NCBI GenBank assembly: GCA_965248395.1
Contig: OZ252103.1
Coordinates: 2,790,001-2,854,000, forward strand
DNA: 64,000 bases
DNA from: JAAXHH01 sp965248395
GTDB taxonomy: Bacteria; JAAXHH01
Reading direction: 5' to 3'
How positions within the stretch are numbered: position 1 is the stretch's first letter; the number at the start of each line of letters is the position of its first letter. The notes under the pieces were generated by a model. That model was not told where the DNA came from, did not search any database, and worked only from the letters and a program-made list of their open reading frames with translations. Below, in pieces: positions 44,811 to 53,023 of the stretch. The position numbers were made by a program, and so were the translations under genes.

Positions 44811-45794
44811 TTGAACCGGATCAGGGAAGCGAGAGACCGCGGAGGCCGTTACCTGCTCGGACAGGTCCGCGAGGATGGCGGATTCGGGGATCCTGAACTG
44901 GGCGTCACCGAGTATTACAAGGTACCTGCCGCATTGCTGGTTTGTGGATTTTCCGGCGCCGCGAACAGCCTGTTCAGTTGGATCAGGCGTCACGGATTCC
45001 TGGCGAACGGCGATTTCGGTCCCCGTCCCACCGGGGAACTGAACAGTTACTACTACACCTACCACAACGCCTGGGTAGTCAAGGCAGCACACCGCCTGGG
45101 CGCCTTCGACCTTGCCCGGCGCGGCATGGATTTCCTCCTCGAATTCCACGATCCCGCCAGCGGTGGCTTCTACTCCCATCCCACGGAACGAAACGCCGAA
45201 ACCGAACAGGACCTCTGGGTCGTGAGTGGCTGCGGTTGGTGCGCCATTTACACCGGCAGGCTGGACGTGGCCAGGGGCGTCGGCAGGTGGATGCGGCGCA
45301 TGATGGAAGACCAGCCCAACTACCCGGAAGAACTGTGGACGGTGTACAACCGATCTCGCGGCCTGATTGCCGAGGTGATCGACGGCGACGACTTCAGGTA
45401 TGCCCTGACAAGGGACGAGTCACGGGACCAGTCCTTCTACCATCCCGGTATCGCGGCGGGATTCCTGTGCCGCCTGTACATGGCCACGGGTGAGGGAGAA
45501 TGGCTCGAACTAGCACGTGAGTATATGCGGTTTTGCGACTACGTGGGGGATTACCACTTCAAACTGTTACGCGCCGGCAAGGTCGGCTGGGCCGCGGCGA
45601 TGCTCCATACGCTCACGGGCGAAGACAAGTACCGCGAGTTGGCGGTAAGGGTGGGCGACAACCTGGTCGAGACTCAGACAGAAAATGGCGCGTGGGAATG
45701 GCCAGTCTCTGGTCGGATCCTTCCTCACAACGACATCACTGCAGAAATGGTCGTGTGGGTGGACGAAATCCACCAGGCGGTGGGTTCGGACTAG
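44811..45794 (+). CDS. Alpha/alpha-toroid (terpenoid-cyclase/6-hairpin-like) protein
   Basis: 327-aa soluble protein rich in paired helices. It looks like the alpha/alpha-toroid fold shared by terpenoid cyclases, prenyltransferases and glycosidase-like proteins: GGRYLLGQVREDGGFG, YYTYHNAWVVKAAHRLGAF, GMDFLLEFHDPASGGFY and WAAAMLHTLTGEDKY repeat a helix-turn pattern. No DxDD or QW motif is clear, so cyclase activity is not shown. The start is a TTG set by GAGGAAC; another TTG lies 21 bases upstream. There is no signal peptide. Confidence 0.6.
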   Translation: MNRIREARDRGGRYLLGQVREDGGFGDPELGVTEYYKVPAALLVCGFSGAANSLFSWIRRHGFLANGDFGPRPTGELNSYYYTYHNAWVVKAAHRLGAFDLARRGMDFLLEFHDPASGGFYSHPTERNAETEQDLWVVSGCGWCAIYTGRLDVARGVGRWMRRMMEDQPNYPEELWTVYNRSRGLIAEVIDGDDFRYALTRDESRDQSFYHPGIAAGFLCRLYMATGEGEWLELAREYMRFCDYVGDYHFKLLRAGKVGWAAAMLHTLTGEDKYRELAVRVGDNLVETQTENGAWEWPVSGRILPHNDITAEMVVWVDEIHQAVGSD

Positions 45795-45802
45795 TCCTCG
45801 TT

Positions 45803-46480
45803 TTACGGATTTTCCCGTACGACCACTGCCCTGGTACCGCGGTCTTCCGCTGAAACCTGACGGGTGACACCTGCTTGAAGCAAAGCGATATCACCCGGAT
45901 ACAGGGACAGTTCCCGGTCCTCAACGACCAGGTGCAGGATCCCGCTTAACACCATCCAGTGCTCGTGCTGTCTCATTTGAGCAGCGCCCGGTTCATTCAC
46001 GTCTTCGTATTGCTGCAGTCTCCATTCAGTGATAGGGCAGCGGGGCCCGGGATTCGCAATGGGTCCGTTATTCAGGTCTCCTGGAACGACAAACCCGGCA
46101 ACGGTGGGTTCGGGCGGACCGTACTCCTCGACGGTCAGGTGCAACGGCCGCTGATTTCTTTCAAGCCGGGTTACGATGGCGTTGTTTTCGTAGGGCGTGT
46201 ACATCTGGAATTGGTGGACGCATCCCATGGGTGTATAGACCAGGGTGTTGGGCGCGATTTCGTGCTTCACTCCGTCCAACCGGACCTCTCCGCGGCCCGT
46301 GGTGAATAGCCAGATCTCGTCGTTGTCGTGGTAGTGGGGCTCGACGCCGGTTCCGGTCACGCCGTCCGGAAAATGCCGGTAACAACTCAGTTCGGTCCAT
46401 TTCGGAAACACGCCCTGTTCCCAGTAAGTCTGGTTTGAATTCAGCGATCGAATCGTGAAACGAGGATCGTTGATAACCAT
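45803..46480 (-). CDS. Two-cupin-domain protein
   Basis: 225-aa bicupin. The first cupin (about 45-110) has HYHDNDEIWLFTTGRGEV with the metal-binding histidines and glutamate, then TPMGCVHQF. The second (about 165-215) has MRQHEHWMVLSGILHLV and YPGDIALL with fewer metal-binding residues, so it may be structural. GGAGG lies before the ATG at 46480. Possible roles include a sugar isomerase, dioxygenase or sensor; I cannot choose. Confidence 0.75.
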   Translation of the reverse strand: MVINDPRFTIRSLNSNQTYWEQGVFPKWTELSCYRHFPDGVTGTGVEPHYHDNDEIWLFTTGRGEVRLDGVKHEIAPNTLVYTPMGCVHQFQMYTPYENNAIVTRLERNQRPLHLTVEEYGPPEPTVAGFVVPGDLNNGPIANPGPRCPITEWRLQQYEDVNEPGAAQMRQHEHWMVLSGILHLVVEDRELSLYPGDIALLQAGVTRQVSAEDRGTRAVVVRENP

Positions 46481-46668
46481 GTCAACCTCCGGTTTCAATT
46501 GTAGTTTCTAACATAAAACTATACACCCATCTCTCTCAAATCTCAATTGACAAACGGTCTGGTGGGCGGCTTCTTGTTCACGTTGAAATACGTTCATTGA
46601 ATAGGTGGAAATCAGACTACACATACGACTTGGCGCCCGGAACCAGGTCCATGTTCAAGGAAACACGT

Positions 46669-47439
46669 ATGTCCATATTGGATGCATTCAGGCTGGACGG
46701 CAAGGTTGCTCTTGTAACCGGTTGCCGCAGAGGTATCGGAAGAGGGCTGGCCGAGGCGCTGGCCGAAGCGGGGGCGGATATCATAGGCGTCAGTTCGTCT
46801 CTCGAGGAGTCCGGCAGCGATATCGAACGATCTGTCACGACCCTTGGACGGCGGTTCACAAGTTACAGCGCTGATCTGAACGACCGGGATGCGCTGTATG
46901 ATTTCATCCGCAAGGTCAAGACAGATTTTCCGGTTATCGATATTCTCGTCAACAACGCCGGCCTGACGCTGCGGGCACCCGCCGCCGAGCATTCAGACGA
47001 GTACTGGGACACGGTCATGAACGTCAACCTGAACGCGCCTTTCATCCTCAGCCGCGAATTCGGACGGGACATGGTCGCCCGCGGCCGGGGCAAGATCGTG
47101 TTTACTGCGTCCGTGCTGTCTTTCCAGGGCGGCATCACCGTACCCAGTTACGCGGCCTCCAAGGGGGCGGTCGGGCAGCTGATCATGGCCCTGTCCAACG
47201 AATGGGCGTCGCGAGGTGTCAACGTCAATGCCATCGCACCAGGGTACATCGCTACCGACCTCACCTCCGCCCTGCAGAGCGATCCGGAACGGTCCCGGTC
47301 CATATCCGAGCGGATCCCGGCCGGTCGCTGGGGCGCTCCTGAAGATCTCAAGGGGGCCGTGGTCTATCTCAGTTCGGACGCCTCCAATTACGTCAACGGG
47401 GCGATTCTGACCGTCGACGGCGGGTGGATGGGCAGGTAA
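46669..47439 (+). CDS. Short-chain dehydrogenase, KduD/gluconate-dehydrogenase-like
   Basis: NAD(P)-dependent short-chain dehydrogenase, 256 aa. It starts MSILDAFRLDGKVALVTGCRRGIGRG, has NNAG near residue 91, a catalytic serine in TASVLSF and Y-A-A-S-K, and ends VDGGWMGR. The overall pattern is closest in my reading to 2-deoxy-D-gluconate 3-dehydrogenase (KduD). AAGGAAA precedes the ATG at 46669; an in-frame ATG at 46651 is an alternative. It is divergent from the bicupin gene. Confidence 0.85.
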   Translation: MSILDAFRLDGKVALVTGCRRGIGRGLAEALAEAGADIIGVSSSLEESGSDIERSVTTLGRRFTSYSADLNDRDALYDFIRKVKTDFPVIDILVNNAGLTLRAPAAEHSDEYWDTVMNVNLNAPFILSREFGRDMVARGRGKIVFTASVLSFQGGITVPSYAASKGAVGQLIMALSNEWASRGVNVNAIAPGYIATDLTSALQSDPERSRSISERIPAGRWGAPEDLKGAVVYLSSDASNYVNGAILTVDGGWMGR

Positions 47440-47570
47440 CGGCTGCAAGTCGGTTTACGAACCGGTATTCCTGGTTATTTTCGACGCTTCGACTTTCCAC
47501 GGCACGGTTCGTCACCGGTGGCCAGCCACGCGGTTTTTCGATGCTGACCTGTTTTTAAAGAGTACCATAC

Positions 47571-48419
47571 ATGCCGTCGGCTTACGCCCATCTGTTGACC
47601 AAAAACGAGAAGTGGCATTTCGACCTGCAGGGATTTTTGCACCTGCGCGGCGTGATCGCACCGGATCGCCTGTCGCGGATCCTCGAGGTCACCGATTATT
47701 GGCTGGCAGCGGACGAATCCGAGATACCTGCGCCGGTTTTAAGACATCGACAGGAACCGTACAAGACACATCTGGACCATATCCAGTACGGTCACCGGCT
47801 GTTCCAGGATCTGAACGCCGATCCGGAGATCATCCGCGTGGTCGCGGGACTGACCATGGGTTCACCCCGGCTGTTTCACTGTAATTTCACGAAAATGGAC
47901 CGAGCCGCACCGGGCGACGAGGACCACCAGGCCTACCACCGGGACGACAGCGGCTTCAAGTTCCCGCCGGGCTTCCGGAATCCCCACAACGATTACCAGA
48001 CGGCGGGAGGCGAGATCTACTGCAGCCACCTGGCCACCTGGATCGCACTGGCCGACGTGCCTGCGGGAACGGGTTTCAGCCTGGTGCCTGGCAGTCATAA
48101 ATCGGCCTTCAATACGCCCGGCGCACCGGAGGTTGGAGACCACCCGCCCGTGTCGATCACCGTGCCCATGGATGCCGGCGACGTCCTGGTGTTTTCGACC
48201 CACGTGCTGCACGATGCGGCGGTATGGACACAAGACTATCCCAGGATGAATATCTTCCAGCGGTACCAGCTCAGCGTCTATTTCAACGAAACAGGCAAGG
48301 GCGGTCTTCCGTTCAAAGAATACAGGGATCAGATAACCGATGAGGAATACGAACTGGAGTCGCTGAGCAAAGTGGAAAAAGCCGCCGTAATCCGAATGCG
48401 GCGTCACTTTGGACTGTAG
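47571..48419 (+). CDS. Phytanoyl-CoA dioxygenase (PhyH) family protein
   Basis: Third PhyH-type Fe(II)/2-oxoglutarate oxygenase in the window, 282 aa. The metal-binding motif is AYHRDDSGF, the distal histidine is in VFSTHVLHDA, and the strand GTGFSLVPGSHKS is typical. The probable co-substrate arginine is in MNIFQRYQLSVYF. The AhpD-like gene follows 20 bases later, so the two are probably co-transcribed. Confidence 0.86.
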   Translation: MPSAYAHLLTKNEKWHFDLQGFLHLRGVIAPDRLSRILEVTDYWLAADESEIPAPVLRHRQEPYKTHLDHIQYGHRLFQDLNADPEIIRVVAGLTMGSPRLFHCNFTKMDRAAPGDEDHQAYHRDDSGFKFPPGFRNPHNDYQTAGGEIYCSHLATWIALADVPAGTGFSLVPGSHKSAFNTPGAPEVGDHPPVSITVPMDAGDVLVFSTHVLHDAAVWTQDYPRMNIFQRYQLSVYFNETGKGGLPFKEYRDQITDEEYELESLSKVEKAAVIRMRRHFGL

Positions 48420-48439
48420 TAAACCCACAGGAGAGCACC

Positions 48440-49003
48440 ATGGCGTGGATACGCACTGTTGACGAGTCGGAAGCGGAAGGCCCGCTGGAAAGGATATACC
48501 AGGGCTCGATGCGCTCGTGGGGAGGCGTGGACAACATCATCAAGGCCCACAGCCTGAACGTCTCGGCGCTTCGCGCGGTCATGACCTTCTACAAGGGCCT
48601 CATGCACGGGGACTGCGACCTCACCCTGGGACAGCGGGAGATGATCGCGGTGACCGTCTCGGTCCTGAACGAGTGTGAGTACTGAATACTCCATCATGGG
48701 GAGGGGCTCCTCAGAGAGATCAACGATCGCGAACTGGTGGATACAATCAAGAAAGACTACCGTGAGGCGGAACTGGACGCAGCCGACCGCGCCATGCTGG
48801 ATTACGTCCGCAAGCTGACCCTGGCTCCCGCTTCGACCACGGAAGCGGACATCGAGCAGTTGAGGGACGCGGGTTTCGGCGACAAGGCGATCCTTGAGAT
48901 CAACCAGATCACGGGATTTTTCGCCTGGTGCAACCGGACGGTGGACGGTCTGGGCGTAGAACTGGAAGCGTTCTGGGACGATCCGGACTCGACCAATGAA
49001 TAG
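48440..49003 (+). CDS. AhpD-like peroxidase-related protein, predicted selenoprotein (in-frame TGA)
   Basis: Read through one TGA at 48683-48685, the frame gives 187 aa of an AhpD-like (carboxymuconolactone decarboxylase fold) protein. The catalytic set of AhpD (E118, C130, C133 and H137 in the mycobacterial protein) maps with identical spacing to E67, C79, TGA codon 82 and H86: QREMIAV, then NECEY-TGA-ILHHGEGL. The stop thus replaces exactly the second cysteine of CxxC, giving CxxU. Both sides are intact and in frame, and a hairpin follows at 48697-48713. AGGAG precedes the ATG. Alternative: a nonsense mutation (TGC or TGT to TGA). A thiol/selenol peroxidase or disulphide reductase role is likely. 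Confidence 0.78.
48697..48713 (+). promoter_or_regulatory. Candidate bacterial SECIS hairpin
   Basis: In the mRNA just after the in-frame UGA, TGGGGAG pairs with CTCCTCA (7 base pairs, one G-U) around the loop GGG (48704-48706). The loop starts 19 bases after the UGA and begins with G, within what I recall of the bacterial SECIS pattern. The stem is predicted by eye only. Confidence 0.5.
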
Positions 49004-49070
49004 CTGTCAGAAGGTCGATTCCTGCAAACAGATTCGGTACTGGCCTGGACCTACGCGAACCTGGTGAAGT

Positions 49071-49874
49071 ATGGACAGATTTCAAATCATTCCGACCGGC
49101 GGCGCGCTCGGTGCGGAAGTGCGCGATCTCGATCTGCACGGCGAACTGGACGCGGACGCCGTTCGGAAACTGCGTACGGCCTTTCTCGATCACTGCGTAC
49201 TGTTTTTTCGCGAACAGAAGATCAGCCAGCAAGACCTGGTACGGTTCAGCCGGTACTTCGGAAATCCCGTTCCCCACGTAAGGCCGCAGCCGGATCGTCC
49301 CATCGACGAGATCTTCGTCATTTCGAACGTAACCGAAGACGGCAAGCCCATCGGCGCGCTGGCCAACGACGAGATCCCCTTCCATTCCGACCTTTCCTAT
49401 ATGCCGGAACCCGGTACCATTTCGATTCTGTACGCCATCGAAATCCCCGACCGGGGCGGCGACACCATGTGGGCAAACGGCTATGCGTCTTACGAAGCGC
49501 TCGATCCCGGTCTTAAATCGCGCGTAGACTCGCTGCGGGCGGTCCACCGCCACCCGATCGACGAGCTGAACACGCCCGAACCCACCCTGCATCCGGTCGT
49601 ACGCACCCATCCGGAGACGGGCTGCAGGGTGATCTACGTCAGCCCCCACCTGACCCATCACATCGCGGATATGGAACGTAACGAAGGCCAGGCCCTGCTC
49701 GACGAGTTGATCGCCCATGTCACCCATCCGCGTTTCGTCTGGAAACACACCTGGCGAGTCGGCGACCTGGTGATGTGGGACAACCGGTGCACCATGCACC
49801 GGCGCACGAGCTTCGACAACCGGAAGCGCCGGGTCATGTGGCGCACTCAGATGTTCGGCGCCCCGCGCAACTAG
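49071..49874 (+). CDS. TauD/TfdA-family 2-oxoglutarate-dependent dioxygenase
   Basis: 267-aa Fe(II)/2-oxoglutarate oxygenase of the taurine dioxygenase family. The HxD pair is in IPFHSDLSYM (near residues 103-112), the distal histidine in DNRCTMHRRTSF and the co-substrate arginine in KRRVMWRTQM. Early LFFREQKISQQDLVRFSRYFG is typical. It follows the AhpD-like gene by 67 bases. Family substrates include taurine, 2,4-D and carnitine-like compounds; none can be assigned here. Confidence 0.88.
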   Translation: MDRFQIIPTGGALGAEVRDLDLHGELDADAVRKLRTAFLDHCVLFFREQKISQQDLVRFSRYFGNPVPHVRPQPDRPIDEIFVISNVTEDGKPIGALANDEIPFHSDLSYMPEPGTISILYAIEIPDRGGDTMWANGYASYEALDPGLKSRVDSLRAVHRHPIDELNTPEPTLHPVVRTHPETGCRVIYVSPHLTHHIADMERNEGQALLDELIAHVTHPRFVWKHTWRVGDLVMWDNRCTMHRRTSFDNRKRRVMWRTQMFGAPRN

Positions 49875-49971
49875 ATGGATGGTGCGGAGAAGTGGTGTAG
49901 ACAAATGTTGCGGGGTATCGATTGGTGGCTTGCAATGCAGGCTGTGCGTGACGCGGTCCGGGTCTTGCTGT

Positions 49972-50802
49972 CTATGGCTTCAAATCTACCGCTTCGAATC
50001 CGAAGCTGTCGTCCCCCTCGCTGAAAATCCTGCCCGAAGACACGTTTGAATCGTGGTCCCAGACGATGATCCAACCCTCATCGGCCGCCTGCCGGAGCAA
50101 GCGCATCTTGGCTACCATGGTATCGTAGGGGAACAGGTCGTAGGCCATGTTGTAGGGGGCACGCAGGTGGGTCGTCATGGGCAGGATATCGCCGGCATAT
50201 GCCGCCTTAATTCCACCAGCCTCAACTTTCACCAGTTGGTGGTAACGGGTATGGCCACCGGTCACCTCCACCCGGATCCCTTCCTCGATTTCCGTATCGC
50301 CGTCCAGCAGGGTCATCACGCCCTGGTCCATCAGGGGCTGGTAGTTCTCCGAACGATACGTGGTTTTCATCGTGCCGTAATCGTTCAGCGCGTCCTCCCA
50401 TTCGCCTTTCTGAACCACGTACTGCGCGTTGGGGAAGGCGGGAACGACCCTGCCCTCGGCATCCGTCCGGGTAGCGCCACCCGCGTGGTCGAAATGGAGG
50501 TGACTCAGGATGACGAGATCGATATCTTCCGCCGATACGCCTCGGACCGAGAGCGATCCCAGGATGGTAGACCCCGACATACCGTAGATTCCCCGGTCCC
50601 GTTCGGTCATCTTGTCGCCATACCCCGTATCGACCAGTATGTGACGCCCGTCCTTCCGGATGAGGAGACAGTTGGTGTTGTTGGTGATCCGGTTGCGGTC
50701 GTCGGGAGGGCAGATCCTCTGCCAGAGCGGCTTCGGTACGATCCCGAACATGCTCCCTCCGTCCAGTTTGAACATTCCTCCGCTGACGACAATTAACCCC
50801 AC
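49972..50802 (-). CDS. MBL-fold metallo-hydrolase
   Basis: 276-aa metallo-beta-lactamase-fold hydrolase. The metal motif is VILSHLHFDHAGG (HxHxDH), with further ligands in GGHTRYHQ, YAGDILP and VWDHDSN. Length and features resemble the lactonase/glyoxalase-like branch of the fold. It begins with GTG, supported by AAGGAG 6 bases upstream; the much longer frame upstream has no coding character. It is divergent from the adenosine deaminase gene. Confidence 0.85.
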   Translation of the reverse strand: MGLIVVSGGMFKLDGGSMFGIVPKPLWQRICPPDDRNRITNNTNCLLIRKDGRHILVDTGYGDKMTERDRGIYGMSGSTILGSLSVRGVSAEDIDLVILSHLHFDHAGGATRTDAEGRVVPAFPNAQYVVQKGEWEDALNDYGTMKTTYRSENYQPLMDQGVMTLLDGDTEIEEGIRVEVTGGHTRYHQLVKVEAGGIKAAYAGDILPMTTHLRAPYNMAYDLFPYDTMVAKMRLLRQAADEGWIIVWDHDSNVSSGRIFSEGDDSFGFEAVDLKP

Positions 50803-50838
50803 TTTACGCTCCTTGTTGACGATTGATTTAATCCGCAC

Positions 50839-50867
50839 AGTATAGTGACCGGAAAGGCGAATGTCAT
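50839..50867 (-). promoter_or_regulatory. Sigma70-type promoter for the MBL-fold gene
   Basis: On the minus strand ATGACA (-35, five of six matches), a 17-base spacer and TATACT (-10), 36 bases before the GTG at 50802. A plus-strand TATAGT at 50841-50846 overlaps it. Confidence 0.5.
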
Positions 50868-50955
50868 GAAAATTGTGTATTGAGGTTGTCCGCGCGACTG
50901 GGATACCCTTATTTTCAACCAGAAGTGTAACGCAGCTAAAAAATGGAATGGCATT

Positions 50956-52017
50956 ATGTCTATCTACGAATACATCGCCGCCGCGCACAAGGCGGAGCTG
51001 CACGTGCACCTGGAAGGATCCATCCAGCCGGCCACGTTGCTGATGCTGGCGAAACGGCACCGCGTCGACCTGCCGGCAGATACCGAGGTAGGATTGCGTA
51101 ACTGGTATCGTTTCAGGGACTTCCATCATTTTATCGAGGTGTATGTCCAGATCACCCGGTGCCTCCGCACGGTCGAGGATTTCGAACTGATCGTGTACGA
51201 ATTCGGCGCCGACATGGCCCGGCAGAACATACGATACGCGGAGGTCACCTTCTCGCCGAGCACCCACCTTTGGATCAACGGAGTCGACCAGGACGTGTGG
51301 TTCGCGGGACTTACGGAAGGGCGCCGCCGGGTGAAAGAGTCTTTCGGCTGCGAGATCAACTGGGTGTTCGACCTGGTGCGCAACGACGACCCCGGCGAAG
51401 GCCGGTTCGACTACACGACCGGGGTGGCCATCGAGGGGATGAAAGATGGGGTGGTCGCCCTGGGCCTGGGTGGTATGGAGGAAGGTTATCCACCCGCGCC
51501 ATTCGCGCCGTGGTTCGACCGGGCCAGGGCGGCCGGACTTCACAGCGCGCCCCACGCGGGCGAACACGTTGGACCCGAGAGTATCTGGAGCGCGATTACG
51601 GAACTGGGCGCCGAGCGCATCGGTCACGGCGTCCGGGCCATCGAGGACCCGGACCTGGTATCCTACCTGGCGGAACATCGCATTCCGCTTGAAGTCAGTC
51701 CCACGAGCAATATCAGTTTAGGCATTTATCCCGATGTGGTATCCCACCCCCTGAAACGCCTCCACGACGCCGGAGTAGCCGTCATCGTAAATTCGGACGA
51801 TCCCCCCTTGTTCAATACCACGCTTACCGACGAATTGGGTCTACTCGCCGACCCCTGCGGTTTCTCCACGGACACCGTAGACGAGATCCTGCTGAACGGG
51901 GTCCGTTTCAGCTTTCTGCCGGAGGAAAGCAAGCGGCGGTTGGAAACGATCTTCCGTGAAGAACTGCGCGCGCTGAGGGAAAGACCTGGCATCGAGTTTT
52001 CGAATCAAACCAGGTGA
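50956..52017 (+). CDS. add: Adenosine deaminase family protein
   Basis: Zinc-dependent purine deaminase, 353 aa, TIM-barrel amidohydrolase. Motifs in order are AELHVHLEGS (HxH zinc ligands), SAPHAGEHVG (H and catalytic E), RIGHGVRAI and VNSDDPPLFNT (zinc-binding D). It converts adenosine to inosine in the classical case; adenine deaminase or aminodeoxyfutalosine deaminase are family alternatives that cannot be excluded. Its stop overlaps the end of the convergent ATPase gene by 13 bases. Confidence 0.85.
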   Translation: MSIYEYIAAAHKAELHVHLEGSIQPATLLMLAKRHRVDLPADTEVGLRNWYRFRDFHHFIEVYVQITRCLRTVEDFELIVYEFGADMARQNIRYAEVTFSPSTHLWINGVDQDVWFAGLTEGRRRVKESFGCEINWVFDLVRNDDPGEGRFDYTTGVAIEGMKDGVVALGLGGMEEGYPPAPFAPWFDRARAAGLHSAPHAGEHVGPESIWSAITELGAERIGHGVRAIEDPDLVSYLAEHRIPLEVSPTSNISLGIYPDVVSHPLKRLHDAGVAVIVNSDDPPLFNTTLTDELGLLADPCGFSTDTVDEILLNGVRFSFLPEESKRRLETIFREELRALRERPGIEFSNQTR

Positions 52018-53009
52018 CACGCCGCCTTGTGACCGCCACCCTTGTCCTCCAGGAGGGGCACATCGGTTTTGCAGCGGGCTTCGGCCAGGGGGCAACGGGG
52101 ATGGAAAGGGCATCCCGTGGGCAGGTTCGCCGGATTGGGCACGTCGCCCTTGAGGATGATCCGGTCGCGGCTCAGCGTTGGATCGGGCAGTGGAACAGCC
52201 GATAGGAGGGCGGTGGTGTAGGGGTGCAACGGATTTGCATAAAGCTGGTCCCGGGACGCCGTCTCGACGATCTTGCCGAGGTACATTACGGCCACCCGGT
52301 CGCTGATATGGCGGACTACGCGGAGGTCGTGGGATATGAACAGGTAGCTGAGCTGAAACTGGTCCTGCAGTACCTTGAGCAGGTTGATAATCTGTGCCTG
52401 GATCGATACGTCCAGTGCAGAAACCGGCTCGTCGGCGATGATAAGTTCGGGCCGGACGGCCAGGGCGCGGGCTATGCCGATGCGCTGGCGCTGGCCTCCG
52501 CTGAACTCATGGGGATACCGCCGGGCGTGTGCGGGATTCAATCCCACTGTTTCCAACAGGTCGGCCACCCGGTCACCGGCCTCCGCGCGGGTGCTCAACC
52601 CGTGAACGGTGAGTGGTTCCCTGAGCAGCGCGCCCACGGTCATGCGCGGATTGAGAGAACCGTAGGGGTCCTGGAAAACAATCTGCATCTGGCGGCGCAG
52701 CCGCCTGAGATCGCCTTTCTTCATGGAAAAGACAGCGTGAGGCTGTCGATCTTCGCCTTCCTCGAGGGCAGTATGAAACGTCGCAGTTCCCGCGGACGGA
52801 TCGATCAGGCGCAGAATCGTCCTGCCTATCGTTGTTTTGCCGCACCCACTCTCGCCAACCAGGCCCAGCGTTTCACCACGGTCCACGGTAAGATCGACCC
52901 CGTCAACCGCCTTGATTACCGCCCGGCGCCGACGGAGAAGTCCACCGCCCACCGGGAAGTGTTTCTTCAGACCCTGAACCTGTAAGAGGTGTTCACTGGA
53001 TTCAACCAT
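52005..53009 (-). CDS. Oligo/dipeptide ABC transporter ATPase (DppF/OppF type)
   Basis: 334-aa ATPase of a peptide importer. Walker A is GESGCGKTT, the signature is FSGGQRQRIGIARALAV, and Walker B is LIIADEPVSALD. The C-terminal peptide-transporter domain has GCPFHPRCPLAEARC, whose cysteines usually bind an iron-sulphur cluster or metal. It is the last of five co-directional transporter genes and begins 14 bases after the DppD-type gene. An odd proline-free N-terminus, MVESSEHLL, follows GAGTGAGG. Confidence 0.9.
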   Translation of the reverse strand: MVESSEHLLQVQGLKKHFPVGGGLLRRRRAVIKAVDGVDLTVDRGETLGLVGESGCGKTTIGRTILRLIDPSAGTATFHTALEEGEDRQPHAVFSMKKGDLRRLRRQMQIVFQDPYGSLNPRMTVGALLREPLTVHGLSTRAEAGDRVADLLETVGLNPAHARRYPHEFSGGQRQRIGIARALAVRPELIIADEPVSALDVSIQAQIINLLKVLQDQFQLSYLFISHDLRVVRHISDRVAVMYLGKIVETASRDQLYANPLHPYTTALLSAVPLPDPTLSRDRIILKGDVPNPANLPTGCPFHPRCPLAEARCKTDVPLLEDKGGGHKAACHLV

Positions 53010-53023
53010 ACGTCCTCACTCCG

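Noticed and set aside
46547..46575. TTGACA upstream of the SDR gene as a promoter
   Set aside because: No acceptable -10 lies 16-18 bases downstream.
47451..47464. CGGTT-TACG-AACCG hairpin after the SDR gene as a terminator
   Set aside because: The stem is only five base pairs and is not followed by a proper T-run.
48440..48685. Treating the AhpD-like locus as two small genes or as a pseudogene
   Set aside because: The second half has no own start signal and both halves are in one frame. Only one codon differs from a normal gene, at the redox cysteine. A point nonsense mutation remains the main alternative.
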